Assembly: GCA_023436925.1 (NCBI GenBank)
Contig: JAEZHJ010000009.1
Location: 14,056-78,055, forward strand
Source: Actinomycetes bacterium
Lineage (GTDB): Bacteria > Actinomycetota > Actinomycetes > Propionibacteriales > Propionibacteriaceae
DNA length: 64,000 nucleotides
Direction of reading: 5' to 3'
Part shown: one piece after another, positions 1 to 7,655 of the stretch
Numbering within the stretch: the stretch's first letter is position 1
Layout of the letters: each line of letters opens with the position of its first letter
Program-made: the position numbers and the translations under genes
The notes under the pieces: model-generated
Told to the model about the DNA's origin: nothing
The model's database searches: none
Seen by the model: only the letters and a program-made list of their open reading frames with translations

Positions 1-1184
1 AGGCGCGGATCGAGGAGTTCTGCGCGCTCGCCGGCTACGAGCACATCCACAAGGGGATGACCTCCCGGGACCTGACCGAGAACGTCGAGCAGCAGCAGGT
101 GCTGGCCTCGCTGAAGCTGGTGCGGGAGCGGGTCGTCAGCGCCTTGGTGAACCTTGCCCGGCTCGCCGTGGAGTACCGCGACCTGCCGATGGCCGGCCGC
201 TCCCACAACGTCCCGGGCCAGGTGACCACGCTGGGCAAGCGGTTCGCGTCCGCCGCCGACGAGCTGCTGGTCGCCTTCGAGCGCCTCGATTCCCTGATCG
301 CCCGCTACCCGTTGCGGGGCATCAAGGGGCCGATGGGGACCGCGCAGGACATGCTCGACCTGCTGGGCGGGGACGCCGAGCGGCTGGCCGAGCTGGAGGC
401 CCGGGTCGCCGAGCACCTCGGCTTCTCCCGGGTGCTGACCGCCACCGGCCAGATCTACCCCCGCTCGCTCGACCACGACGTGCTGTCGGCCTTCGTGCAG
501 GTGGCGGCCGGACCGTCCAGCCTGGCCCACACGATCCGGCTGATGGCGGGCCAGGAGCTGGTCACCGAGGGCTTCGCCCCCGGCCAGGTCGGCTCCTCGG
601 CGATGCCGCACAAGATGAACACCAGGTCCTGCGAGCGGGTGAACGGCTTCGCCGTCGTGCTGCGCGGCTACGCCTCGATGACCGCCGAACTGGCCGGTGC
701 CCAGTGGAACGAGGGCGATGTCTTCGAGTCGGTGGTGCGCCGGGTCGCGCTGCCGGACGCGAGCTACGCGATCGACGGCCTGTTCGAGACCTTCCTGACC
801 GTGCTGGCCGAGTTCGGCGCCTTCCCGGCGGTGGTCGAGGCCGAACTGCAGCGCTACCTGCCGTTCCTGTCCACCACGAAGGTCCTGATGGCCGCGGTCC
901 GGGCCGGGGTCGGACGCGAGGCCGCCCACGAGGCGATCAAGGAGCACGCGGTGGCGGTGGCGCTCGCGCTGCGCGAGCAGGCCGCCGACAACGACCTGCT
1001 GGAGCGGTTGGCGGCCGACCCCCGCCTCGGCCTCGATCTTGAGCAGGTGAGGGCCGCGGTCGCCGACCCGCTGTCGCTGACCGGATCGGCCGGCGACCAG
1101 GTCGACCGGATCGCAGCCCGGGTCGCCGACCTGGCCGCCGCCTATCCCGAGGCCGCCCGCTACACCCCCGGCGCCGTCCTGTAG
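1..1184 (+). CDS. purB: Adenylosuccinate lyase, 5' truncated by the window edge
   Basis: This enzyme cleaves SAICAR to AICAR and adenylosuccinate to AMP, two steps of cytosolic purine synthesis. The frame is open from base 3, so 393 codons are visible; family members have roughly 450-480 residues, so about 80 N-terminal residues lie outside the window. Diagnostic pieces are HKGMTSRDLTENVEQ near the visible N-terminus and the fumarase/aspartase-superfamily signature GSSAMPHKMN (bases about 592-621), which carries the mobile catalytic loop. The gene ends with TAG at 1182-1184. A small GC hairpin, CCGCC-GTC-GGCGG at 1193-1205, follows and may slow transcription before purC. purC lies 63 nt downstream on the same strand, as expected for a purine cluster. 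Identification is firm; only the missing start is unknown. Confidence 0.97.
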   Translation, partial: ARIEEFCALAGYEHIHKGMTSRDLTENVEQQQVLASLKLVRERVVSALVNLARLAVEYRDLPMAGRSHNVPGQVTTLGKRFASAADELLVAFERLDSLIARYPLRGIKGPMGTAQDMLDLLGGDAERLAELEARVAEHLGFSRVLTATGQIYPRSLDHDVLSAFVQVAAGPSSLAHTIRLMAGQELVTEGFAPGQVGSSAMPHKMNTRSCERVNGFAVVLRGYASMTAELAGAQWNEGDVFESVVRRVALPDASYAIDGLFETFLTVLAEFGAFPAVVEAELQRYLPFLSTTKVLMAAVRAGVGREAAHEAIKEHAVAVALALREQAADNDLLERLAADPRLGLDLEQVRAAVADPLSLTGSAGDQVDRIAARVADLAAAYPEAARYTPGAVL

Positions 1185-1235
1185 CCGTTCGTCCGCCGTC
1201 GGCGGGCACGGGGAAACACCGGCCGGGCCGCGCAC

Positions 1236-1241
1236 TACGCT
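1236..1241 (+). promoter_or_regulatory. -10 hexamer for a probable leaderless purC transcript
   Basis: TACGCT ends six bases before the GTG start of purC (1248), and no Shine-Dalgarno sequence sits between them. If transcription starts about seven bases after the hexamer, the mRNA begins at the start codon. No clear -35 is visible. The same arrangement recurs at purS, purF, lipA and the beta-helix lipoprotein, which raises confidence. Confidence 0.55.
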
Positions 1242-1247
1242 GACCGC

Positions 1248-2102
1248 GTGCCCGATCTGCCCCTGCTCCACGCCGGCAAGGTGCGCCGGCTCTACGACGC
1301 CGGCCCGGGGCGGATCCTGCTGGTCGCCACCGACGCCATCTCCGCGTTCGACCACGTCCTGAGCACCCCGATCCCCGACAAGGGGCGGGTGCTCACCCAG
1401 CTCTCGCTGTGGTGGTTCGAGCAGCTCGCCGATCTGGGCGAGAACCATGTGCTGTCGACCGACGTGCCGGCCGAGGTCGCCGGACGGGCCGTGTACGTCG
1501 AGGCGCTGGACATGGTTCCGGTCGAGTGCGTCGCCCGCGGCTACCTGACCGGCTCCGGCTGGAAGGAATACCGGGCGACCGGCTCGGTGACCGGCATCCC
1601 GCTGCCGCCGGGACTGGTGGACGGTTCCCGGCTGCCCGAGCCGATCTTCACCCCCGCGGTGAAGGCCCCGCTGGGCGAGCATGACGAGAACGTCGACTTC
1701 GCCACCCTCACCCGGCTGCACGGTGCCGAACTCGCCGGCCGGCTGCGGACGGCGACCCTCGCCCTCTACGCCCGCGCAGAGGAGATCGCCCGCGACCGCG
1801 GGATCATCCTGGCCGACACCAAGTTCGAGTTCGGGCTGCGGCCCGACGGCACCCTGGTGCTGGCCGACGAGGTGCTCACCCCCGACTCCTCGCGGTTCTG
1901 GGACGCCGCCGGCTGGCAGCCCGGCCGGTCGCTGCCGAGCTTCGACAAGCAGTTCGTGCGGGACTGGCTGCAGCACGACTCCGGCTGGGACCCGGCCTCC
2001 GACGTCGCGCCGCCGCCGCTGCCGGCCGACGTCGTCGCGGCCACCCGGGACCGCTATCTGGAGGCGTACCGCCGCCTGGTGGGCCGTCCGCTGCCGGCCT
2101 GA
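1248..2102 (+). CDS. purC: Phosphoribosylaminoimidazole-succinocarboxamide (SAICAR) synthase
   Basis: The enzyme joins aspartate to CAIR with ATP, giving SAICAR, the substrate of the purB product encoded just upstream. The 284-residue protein is of usual bacterial to fungal-type length. Visible motifs are GKVRRLYDAG at the N-terminus (nucleotide-binding glycine-rich hairpin), IPDKGRVLTQLS, the substrate-site block ARGYLTGSGWKEY, and LADTKFEFG toward the C-terminus. I chose the GTG at 1248 because the protein then begins directly with the conserved beta-hairpin and because TACGCT lies six bases upstream, fitting leaderless initiation. A weak hairpin (CTGCC/GGCAG, 2109-2120) follows the stop. 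Nothing looks truncated or unusual. Confidence 0.97.
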   Translation: MPDLPLLHAGKVRRLYDAGPGRILLVATDAISAFDHVLSTPIPDKGRVLTQLSLWWFEQLADLGENHVLSTDVPAEVAGRAVYVEALDMVPVECVARGYLTGSGWKEYRATGSVTGIPLPPGLVDGSRLPEPIFTPAVKAPLGEHDENVDFATLTRLHGAELAGRLRTATLALYARAEEIARDRGIILADTKFEFGLRPDGTLVLADEVLTPDSSRFWDAAGWQPGRSLPSFDKQFVRDWLQHDSGWDPASDVAPPPLPADVVAATRDRYLEAYRRLVGRPLPA

Positions 2103-2165
2103 CCGACGCTGCCGGGGCAGTCTCGACCGGGCGTCTCGACTGTTCACCTTTTTCTCAGGAAGAAG

Positions 2166-2194
2166 CTGGCAATCAGGGCCGACTTGTGTATTCT
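2166..2194 (+). promoter_or_regulatory. Probable sigma-70-type promoter of the secreted EEP-family gene
   Basis: CTGGCA (2166-2171) and TATTCT (2189-2194) are separated by 17 nt, giving a good promoter match about 45 nt upstream of the ATG at 2244. CTCAGGA (2154-2160) and its inverse TCCTGAG (2194-2200) flank the promoter and could be an operator or a short stem. Confidence 0.45.
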
Positions 2195-2243
2195 CCTGAG
2201 CGAAAGCTGAGATTCGGCTTAGAGAACCCCGGAGGCATCCCCC

Positions 2244-3341
2244 ATGCGACGCGTTCGACCCCTGGTGGCCCTGCTGGCCGGTCTGGTCTCGACCTTCCTG
2301 CTGGTGGGTGCCGCGCCGGCACCGGCAGCCGGTGCCCCGGCCCAGCCGGTGCAGGTCGCCCCGGCCGCGGTCACGCCGCAGGTCGAGCCCGAGGTCGAGC
2401 CGGTGGCGGCCACCCCGTTGCGCGTGGCCAGCTTCAACGTCCGCTGCGCGAACTGCTCCCGCAACGACCGCACCAACAAGCGGGAGAAGAACTGGGAGGT
2501 CCGCCGGACCAAGGTGATCTCCCAGATCAAGGCCGAGAAGGTGGACGTGATCGGCGTCCAGGAGGCCTCGCCCGGCATCCTCAAGGGCACCAAGACCTCC
2601 CAGTTCGAGGACCTCGCCAAGCGGCTCGGCGAGCCCTACCAGCTGACGAACACCTACCGGTACGGCTGCGCCCGCAGCACCAGCTACAAGAGCTGCACGA
2701 AGGTCGACAACGGCGCCAGCGCCGACGTCCGGATCATCTACAACACCGAGCGGCTCGAGTTGCTCGACCAGGGCTCCAAGCAGCTCGACAAGGAGAAGGC
2801 CACCTCCGGCCCCCGCTTCCTGGCCTGGGCGATCTTCCAGGACCGGACCGACGGCCGGAAGTTCTTCTTCGCCAACGCCCACACCGAGCCCGGTCAGAGC
2901 AAGGCCAAGCGTGCGCTGCGCAAGCGCCAGGCGAACCTGATCGTGTCGACCATCAAGGCCAACAACCCCGACAACCTGCCGGTCGTCCTGGTCGGTGACT
3001 TCTCCTCGACCAAGCTCACCTCGGCCAACACCGTCTACGACGTGCTGATGAAGTCCGGGCTCGTGATCGATCCGCTGGGCAACACCAAGAAGCAGAAGTC
3101 CACCAAGAAGGCCACCGCCGAGAAGCTCACCAACGTGAAGTACTTCACGCTGAACAACTTCAAGAGCAAGCCGACCAGCTACAAGGGCTACGCCCTGGGC
3201 GCCCACATCGACTACATCCTGGTGTCGAAGTCGATCCGGGTGCTGGAGTACAAGGTGGTGCTGAGCGTGAAGAACGGCAAGTTCTCCGGCGTCATCCCCT
3301 CCGACCACAACATGGTGCGGGCGACGATCCTGTTGCCCTGA
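2244..3341 (+). CDS. Secreted endonuclease/exonuclease/phosphatase-family protein
   Basis: This 365-residue protein starts at ATG 2244, eight bases after GGAGG (2231-2235). Residues 1 to about 30 form a signal peptide: basic MRRVRP, a hydrophobic stretch, then an Ala/Pro-rich cleavage region. A Pro/Val/Glu-rich linker to about residue 55 leads into the EEP fold. The fold shows FNVRC near the first strand, GVQEA with the metal-binding Glu, GDFSSTK in the place of the usual GDFN block, and SDHNMV with the catalytic His near the C-terminus. Family members hydrolyse phosphodiesters of nucleic acids, phosphoinositides or sphingomyelin; the substrate here cannot be told. The C-terminal third is rich in Lys, suggesting affinity for a polyanion. 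The final 50 bases overlap the end of the convergent acetyltransferase gene. Confidence 0.88.
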   Translation: MRRVRPLVALLAGLVSTFLLVGAAPAPAAGAPAQPVQVAPAAVTPQVEPEVEPVAATPLRVASFNVRCANCSRNDRTNKREKNWEVRRTKVISQIKAEKVDVIGVQEASPGILKGTKTSQFEDLAKRLGEPYQLTNTYRYGCARSTSYKSCTKVDNGASADVRIIYNTERLELLDQGSKQLDKEKATSGPRFLAWAIFQDRTDGRKFFFANAHTEPGQSKAKRALRKRQANLIVSTIKANNPDNLPVVLVGDFSSTKLTSANTVYDVLMKSGLVIDPLGNTKKQKSTKKATAEKLTNVKYFTLNNFKSKPTSYKGYALGAHIDYILVSKSIRVLEYKVVLSVKNGKFSGVIPSDHNMVRATILLP

Positions 3342-3876
3342 CCTCGACAGGCGACGACCGAGCCGCCGCGCCCTCACCGTCGGCGGCCGGTGTCGGATCA
3401 GGGTCGAGCGTGAGCGTGAAGAACGAGCTGTTCGGGTCAGGACGGTAGTCAGCGAAGGGCGGGCACGGCACGAACCCGGCTCGCTGGTAGAGCCGGCGGG
3501 CCGGCTCGAAGAAGGCCATCGAGCCGGTCTCCAGGCTCAGCCGCCTGTACCCGCGCCGCCGCGCCTCGGCCAGGACGTGGTCGAGCAGCCGTCCGCCCAG
3601 GCCCAGGCCGCGGGCACCGGCCGCGACCCGCATCGACTTCAGCTCGCCGTGGTGCGGGTCCAGCTGCTTCAGCGCGACGCAGCCCTGGACCCGACCGGCC
3701 ACGGTCAGCGTCCAGAAGGTCACCCTCGGGTCGGCCAGCCCGGACACGTCAAGGGCGTGGACGCTGTGCGCCGGCGAGGTGGCGTGCATGTCGGCCAGGT
3801 GTTCACCCAGCAGCCGCAGCACTTCGGGATCGGCCAGGTCGCCCGCGCCGATCGCCACCTCCTCGACAGGCGTCAT
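3292..3876 (-). CDS. GNAT-family N-acetyltransferase
   Basis: The 194-residue product has the GNAT core: TFWTLTVAGRVQGCVALKQL (beta strands), GELKSMRVAAGARGLGLGGR carrying the R-x-x-G-x-G acetyl-CoA pyrophosphate loop, and FFEPARRLYQRAGFVPC near the end. It therefore probably moves an acetyl group from acetyl-CoA to an amine; the acceptor is unknown. The ATG at 3876 is the natural start. A CAGACT hexamer ends eight bases upstream on the same strand, a weaker version of the leaderless arrangement seen at the purine genes. The fold ends at about residue 160, and the remaining Ala/Ser/Pro-rich tail is partly encoded by the 50 bases that overlap the opposing EEP-family gene, so that tail may be recent. 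Confidence 0.85.
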   Translation of the reverse strand: MTPVEEVAIGAGDLADPEVLRLLGEHLADMHATSPAHSVHALDVSGLADPRVTFWTLTVAGRVQGCVALKQLDPHHGELKSMRVAAGARGLGLGGRLLDHVLAEARRRGYRRLSLETGSMAFFEPARRLYQRAGFVPCPPFADYRPDPNSSFFTLTLDPDPTPAADGEGAAARSSPVEVRATGSSPAPCCGRRG

Positions 3877-3992
3877 GACCGCGCAGTCTGGCAGCCCAAC
3901 GGCTCACCCCCCGCCGCCATCCATGGGCCGGTCGCCCGTCCCGGCCAGGCGTCATGCCGTGGGCGGGCGGCCGAACGCCACGCCGGGTTGGT

Positions 3993-3998
3993 TACACT
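3993..3998 (+). promoter_or_regulatory. -10 hexamer for a probable leaderless purS transcript
   Basis: TACACT is followed by exactly six bases and then the purS ATG at 4005. No ribosome-binding site is present between them. This is the best match to TANNNT in the 128-nt gap upstream of purS. Confidence 0.6.
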
Positions 3999-4004
3999 CC
4001 CGGC

Positions 4005-4247
4005 ATGCCACGAGTGATCGTCGATGTCATGCCCAAGCCCGAGATCCTTGATCCGCAGGGCAAGGCGGTGACCGGCGCACTGACCCGGCTCGGCTTCAGC
4101 GGGCTGTCGGTCCGCCAGGGCAAGCGGTTCGAGATCGAGGTGGACGGCGACCTCACGCCGGAGCGGATGGAGCAGATTCGCGAGGCGGCGCAGACCCTGC
4201 TGGCCAACACCGTGATCGAGTCCTTCGATGTCCGGGTGGACGGGTGA
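4005..4247 (+). CDS. purS: Phosphoribosylformylglycinamidine synthase, PurS subunit
   Basis: PurS is the small structural subunit that joins PurQ and PurL into the FGAM synthase complex in organisms with the short PurL. The 80-residue protein has the family's usual size and core: [19 protein letters not shown] at the N-terminus, then [17 protein letters not shown], and a C-terminal helix-strand ending in FDVRVDG. An upstream in-frame ATG at 3954 would add 17 non-conserved residues; I prefer 4005 because the protein then begins on the first conserved strand and the -10 hexamer sits six bases before it. Its stop overlaps the purQ start by four bases (GTGA), so the two are probably translationally coupled. 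Confidence 0.96.
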   Translation: MPRVIVDVMPKPEILDPQGKAVTGALTRLGFSGLSVRQGKRFEIEVDGDLTPERMEQIREAAQTLLANTVIESFDVRVDG

Positions 4248-4924
4248 CCGCCCGGATCGGCGTCGTCACCTTCCCCGGCAGCCTCGACGACGGGGACGCC
4301 GCCCGGGCCGTCCGGCTGAGCGGGGCGGAGCCGGTCGCCCTGTGGCACGCCAGCGACGACCTGCAGGGGGTTGACGCGGTCATCCTGCCCGGCGGCTTCT
4401 CCTACGGCGACTACCTGCGGTGCGGTGCGATCGCCCGGTTCTCCCCGGTGATGGACGAGGTGATCCGACGGGCGGGGGAGGGCCTTCCGGTGCTCGGCAT
4501 CTGCAACGGCTTCCAGGTGCTGTGCGAGGCGCACCTGCTGCCCGGAGCCCTGATCCGCAACGACCGGCGAACCTTCGTCTGCCGCGACCAGCGGCTGCGG
4601 GTGGAGTCCCGCGACACCGTGTGGACCTGCGACTACGCCGAGGGCGCGGAGATCGTCATCGCGCTGAAGAACGGCGAGGGCAACTACCAGGCCGACGCCG
4701 AGACCATCGCCCGCCTCGAGGGCGAGAACCGGGTGGTCTTCCGCTACCTGGACGGCAACCCCAACGGGTCGGTGAACGACATCGCCGGGATCACCAACGC
4801 CCGCGGCAATGTCGTCGGCCTGATGCCGCACCCCGAGCACAACGTCGACCCGCTGGCCGGGGCCTCGACCGACGGACTGGCCATGTTCGGCAGCATCCAG
4901 TCCTTCCTGGCGGCGGTCGGCTGA
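4244..4924 (+). CDS. purQ: Phosphoribosylformylglycinamidine synthase, glutaminase subunit PurQ
   Basis: PurQ hydrolyses glutamine and channels ammonia to PurL for the FGAR-to-FGAM step. The 226-residue protein is a class I glutamine amidotransferase. It has [11 protein letters not shown] at the start, [15 protein letters not shown] for the oxyanion region, [11 protein letters not shown] with the nucleophilic Cys, and LMPHPEHN with the catalytic His and Glu near the C-terminus. It begins at GTG 4244, overlapping purS by four bases, and ends ten bases before the convergent pabB-pabC fusion gene. Since purL lies 2.7 kb away behind two opposite-strand genes, the three subunits of this enzyme come from two transcription units. 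Confidence 0.97.
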   Translation: MTARIGVVTFPGSLDDGDAARAVRLSGAEPVALWHASDDLQGVDAVILPGGFSYGDYLRCGAIARFSPVMDEVIRRAGEGLPVLGICNGFQVLCEAHLLPGALIRNDRRTFVCRDQRLRVESRDTVWTCDYAEGAEIVIALKNGEGNYQADAETIARLEGENRVVFRYLDGNPNGSVNDIAGITNARGNVVGLMPHPEHNVDPLAGASTDGLAMFGSIQSFLAAVG

Positions 4925-4934
4925 GCCACGCCGG

Positions 4935-6725
4935 TCAGGACCCGGAGGTCAGCCTCGCCGGCTGCCGGTCGGCCCGAGTGCGCTCCTCCGGCCCGACCAG
5001 GACGGCGGGCAGCCACCCGCGCACGGCATTGAGGAAGGCCACCCCCTCCACCCGGGCCAGGTCGGCCAGGCTCACCTCGGCCTCGATCAGGGTCCCGGCG
5101 GCCAGCCACGCCTCCCGCTCCACCCCCGGCAGCAGCCCGGCGGTGGCCGGTGGAGTCACCCAGCGGCCGTCGATCCGGAAGGCCAGGTTCCCCAGCGTCG
5201 CCTCGGTCACCCGGGCGTCGGGGGTGTGGCAGATGACGTCGAAGGCGCCGGGCGGACGCCGGTCTCGCAGCCGCTGGTAGTGGGTCCGCCAGGTCGTCTT
5301 GTGGGCGACCACCGGACGCAGGCTCGCCACGTCCAGCGGCTCGGTCGCCAGCGCCAGCGGCACCGGGTCCGGAAAGTCCTCCAGCGGCCCGATCCCCACC
5401 CGCACGGTGGCGTCGCCGGCGGTCAGCCGTACCCGGTGGCGGCCGGACGGGTGCGCTGCGGCGAGGTCCGCCAGCGCCTGCCGGGCCCGGGCGAGGTCGA
5501 CCCCGAGGCCGAGCGCCGCCTCCGTCCGGGCCAGCCGCGCCAGGTGGCCGGTCAGCCGCGGGTACTCCCCGTCGACCAGCAGCAGGGTCTCCAGCGCGGC
5601 CGGTGGTGTCCCGCCCAGGAACCGGGCCTTCGCCCGCCACTCGGCCAGCTCGCCGGCCGGGTCCGAGTCGGCGACGATCCCCGAGCCCACACCGCACTCC
5701 AGGCGGCCGGCCCGCCGTTCGACGGTCCGGATGGCGACGTTGAAGATCGCCTCGCCGCCGGGGCGGAGCACGCCGAGCGTGCCGCAGTACCAGCCGCGCG
5801 GCCGGCCCTCCAGGCCCGCGATGAGCTGCATCGCGCGGATCTTCGGTGCCCCGGTGACCGACCCGCACGGGAAGAGGGCGGCGAAGACGTCGACCAGTCC
5901 GGTGCCGGGCGTGGCCCGGCCGCTGACCGTGGAGACGAGCTGCCACAGCGTGGGCAGCCGCACGAGGTCGAACAGGGCGTCCACCCGCACCGTCCCGGGC
6001 AGGCAGACCCGGCCCAGGTCGTTGCGCAGCAGGTCGACGATCATCAGGTTCTCGGCCCGCTCCTTGGGGTCCTCGCGCAGCCGCTGCGGCGAGGTGTCGG
6101 ACGGCGCCGTCCCCTTCATCGGCTGGGTCACCAGCCGGCCGTCGGGGTGGGCATGGACGAACAGCTCGGGAGAGGCGCTGGCGACCCCGGCCCCGGCCAG
6201 GAAGACCGCGTAGCCGCCGGGCTGGGCCGCGGCCAGCTCCCGGAAGGTCGGGTACAGGTCGGCGGCGGTCTCTCCGGGCGCCACCATCCGGCCGGTCAGG
6301 TTCACCTGGTAGCAGTCCCCGGCGGCGATGTGGGCCTGGACGGCGCAGACCGCGGCGGCCGGGCCCCCGGCGGTGAACTCCGCCGCCGGGAACCAGTCCG
6401 GCCGGACGGGGGCGGGTGCCCCCGGCCAAGGAACCGGTTCGCCGGTGAAGACCTCGAACCGGGCCAGCTCGCCGTCCCCGGCGTGGGTGGTCTGGGCGCG
6501 GTCCCAGGCCGCGCCGGCCTCGTAGCGAAGACCGCCGACCACCCAGCCACCCGCCAGGGCGGCTGCCTGGGCCGCCGCCACCACCGCCGGCACCTCCTCC
6601 AACCGGGATGTCGCCAGGACGCGGTCGGGCGGACTGGTGAAGGCGCCCCTCAGGCGGGGGCCGTCCCGGTCGCCGGGGTCCAGCGGCACGTCGAAGGCCG
6701 CGTGCACCAACTGTCCCCGGGTCAT
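4935..6725 (-). CDS. pabB: Aminodeoxychorismate synthase component I fused to aminodeoxychorismate lyase
   Basis: This 596-residue protein appears to be a PabB-PabC fusion for making 4-aminobenzoate, the folate precursor. Residues about 90-365 are the chorismate-binding domain, with TQPMKGTAP carrying the active-site Lys typical of PabB, ENLMIVDLLRNDLGRV, PCGSVTGAPKIRAMQ and GVGSGIVADSDP. Residues about 375-596 match the PLP-dependent lyase family: HKTTWRTHYQ holds the candidate PLP Lys and VTEATLGNLAF the conserved Glu. The glutaminase partner PabA is not in this window. ATG 6725 is used; no strong ribosome-binding site precedes it. The gene opposes the purine genes and fits one-carbon metabolism, since purine synthesis consumes formyl-folate. 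The lyase half could be divergent, but no key block is missing by eye. Confidence 0.9.
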   Translation of the reverse strand: MTRGQLVHAAFDVPLDPGDRDGPRLRGAFTSPPDRVLATSRLEEVPAVVAAAQAAALAGGWVVGGLRYEAGAAWDRAQTTHAGDGELARFEVFTGEPVPWPGAPAPVRPDWFPAAEFTAGGPAAAVCAVQAHIAAGDCYQVNLTGRMVAPGETAADLYPTFRELAAAQPGGYAVFLAGAGVASASPELFVHAHPDGRLVTQPMKGTAPSDTSPQRLREDPKERAENLMIVDLLRNDLGRVCLPGTVRVDALFDLVRLPTLWQLVSTVSGRATPGTGLVDVFAALFPCGSVTGAPKIRAMQLIAGLEGRPRGWYCGTLGVLRPGGEAIFNVAIRTVERRAGRLECGVGSGIVADSDPAGELAEWRAKARFLGGTPPAALETLLLVDGEYPRLTGHLARLARTEAALGLGVDLARARQALADLAAAHPSGRHRVRLTAGDATVRVGIGPLEDFPDPVPLALATEPLDVASLRPVVAHKTTWRTHYQRLRDRRPPGAFDVICHTPDARVTEATLGNLAFRIDGRWVTPPATAGLLPGVEREAWLAAGTLIEAEVSLADLARVEGVAFLNAVRGWLPAVLVGPEERTRADRQPARLTSGS

Positions 6726-6756
6726 GCGGCCAAGCCTGCCAGCCCGTCGGGGCAGC

Positions 6757-7551
6757 TCAGCGCCGTGCCACCCTCGAGGTGGTGAAGTCCAGCGGATCGG
6801 TCCGCGGGCCGGACGCCAGCGCGGTGCCGTGACCGGCGCAGGCGTCCTCCAACCCGTCGGCGGTCACCGGGTCGGCCACCAGGTGGTCGACCGCGGCAGC
6901 CGCGGCGGCGGCGAGCCCGGCCCGGCCCGGGACGACCTGGACCAGGTCGGCCGGCAGCCGGGAGGCGGCTAGGAGCCGGGTCAGGAACAAGGCGGTGAAC
7001 CCGCAGCGCAGCTCCGGGAGGAGGACCACGCCGTTGCCGGCGACCAGGGCCGCCGTCGCCGTGACCGGGTCGAACGGGGCAGCCGGATCGGGGACGATGC
7101 CGACCACCCCCCGCGGCTCGTGGCGCTCGACGGCGGTGGTGCGCAGCCCGGTGCGGTGGCGCACTGGCCGCAGGACGCGCATCCCCGCCCGGGCGACCCG
7201 CAGGCTTTCGGGGCCCGAACGGGCGACCTGGTCCTCGGCTGTCGCGGGGTCGATGCCGGTCTCGGCCCGCAGCACCTCGGCCATCGGGTGGCGGTAGGAG
7301 TCGAGCAGGCCGACCAGCCGTTTGAAGGGTGCCAGCCGGAACGCGACCGGCATCGCCGCCCAGGCCCGCTGCGCGCTCCCGGCCCGGCGGACGGCCTCGG
7401 CCAGGTCCCCGGCCGTCCCGACCGGCAAGGCGCCCAGGGGGCTGCCGTCCACCACCGAGCACAGCTGCGCCGACTCGGTGGCATGCGGGGTACAGGCCAG
7501 GCCGGCGAGCCCTCCGGTGGGCCGTTCCCCCAGGAACGCGATTGCTGGCAA
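6757..7551 (-). CDS. Truncated, degenerate aldehyde-dehydrogenase-like protein
   Basis: The 264-residue product resembles the N-terminal, cofactor-binding half of an NAD(P)-dependent aldehyde dehydrogenase. VGTAGDLAEAVRRAGSAQRA resembles the family's N-terminal helix region, and GVVGIVPDPAAPFDPVTATA followed by ALVAGNGVVLLPE aligns with the usual GVVG-PWNFP-AALAAGN-VVLKP block. The PWNFP signature is replaced, and the ORF stops before the conserved Glu and the catalytic Cys. Intact enzymes have about 480-520 residues, so this cannot be a working dehydrogenase as drawn. The start is TTG 7551 with AGGAG five bases upstream (7557-7561), which suggests it is still translated. It lies 31 nt upstream of pabB-pabC on the same strand and may share its transcript. 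It is either a decaying gene or a non-catalytic remnant with a new role. Confidence 0.65.
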   Translation of the reverse strand: MPAIAFLGERPTGGLAGLACTPHATESAQLCSVVDGSPLGALPVGTAGDLAEAVRRAGSAQRAWAAMPVAFRLAPFKRLVGLLDSYRHPMAEVLRAETGIDPATAEDQVARSGPESLRVARAGMRVLRPVRHRTGLRTTAVERHEPRGVVGIVPDPAAPFDPVTATAALVAGNGVVLLPELRCGFTALFLTRLLAASRLPADLVQVVPGRAGLAAAAAAAVDHLVADPVTADGLEDACAGHGTALASGPRTDPLDFTTSRVARR

Positions 7552-7642
7552 GGCGGCTCCTGTTCCAGGGACTTGGCCCAGCGTAAGGCCGGGCCGCCTC
7601 CAACCGCCTCGGACGCGGCCGGATGTGGACGTCTTGCCGGGG

Positions 7643-7648
7643 TAGATT
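7643..7648 (+). promoter_or_regulatory. -10 hexamer for a probable leaderless purL transcript
   Basis: TAGATT lies seven bases before the GTG at 7656, with no Shine-Dalgarno sequence in between. It supports this start over the in-frame ATG at 7623, which would place the hexamer inside the coding region. Confidence 0.5.
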
Positions 7649-7655
7649 GACGCGC

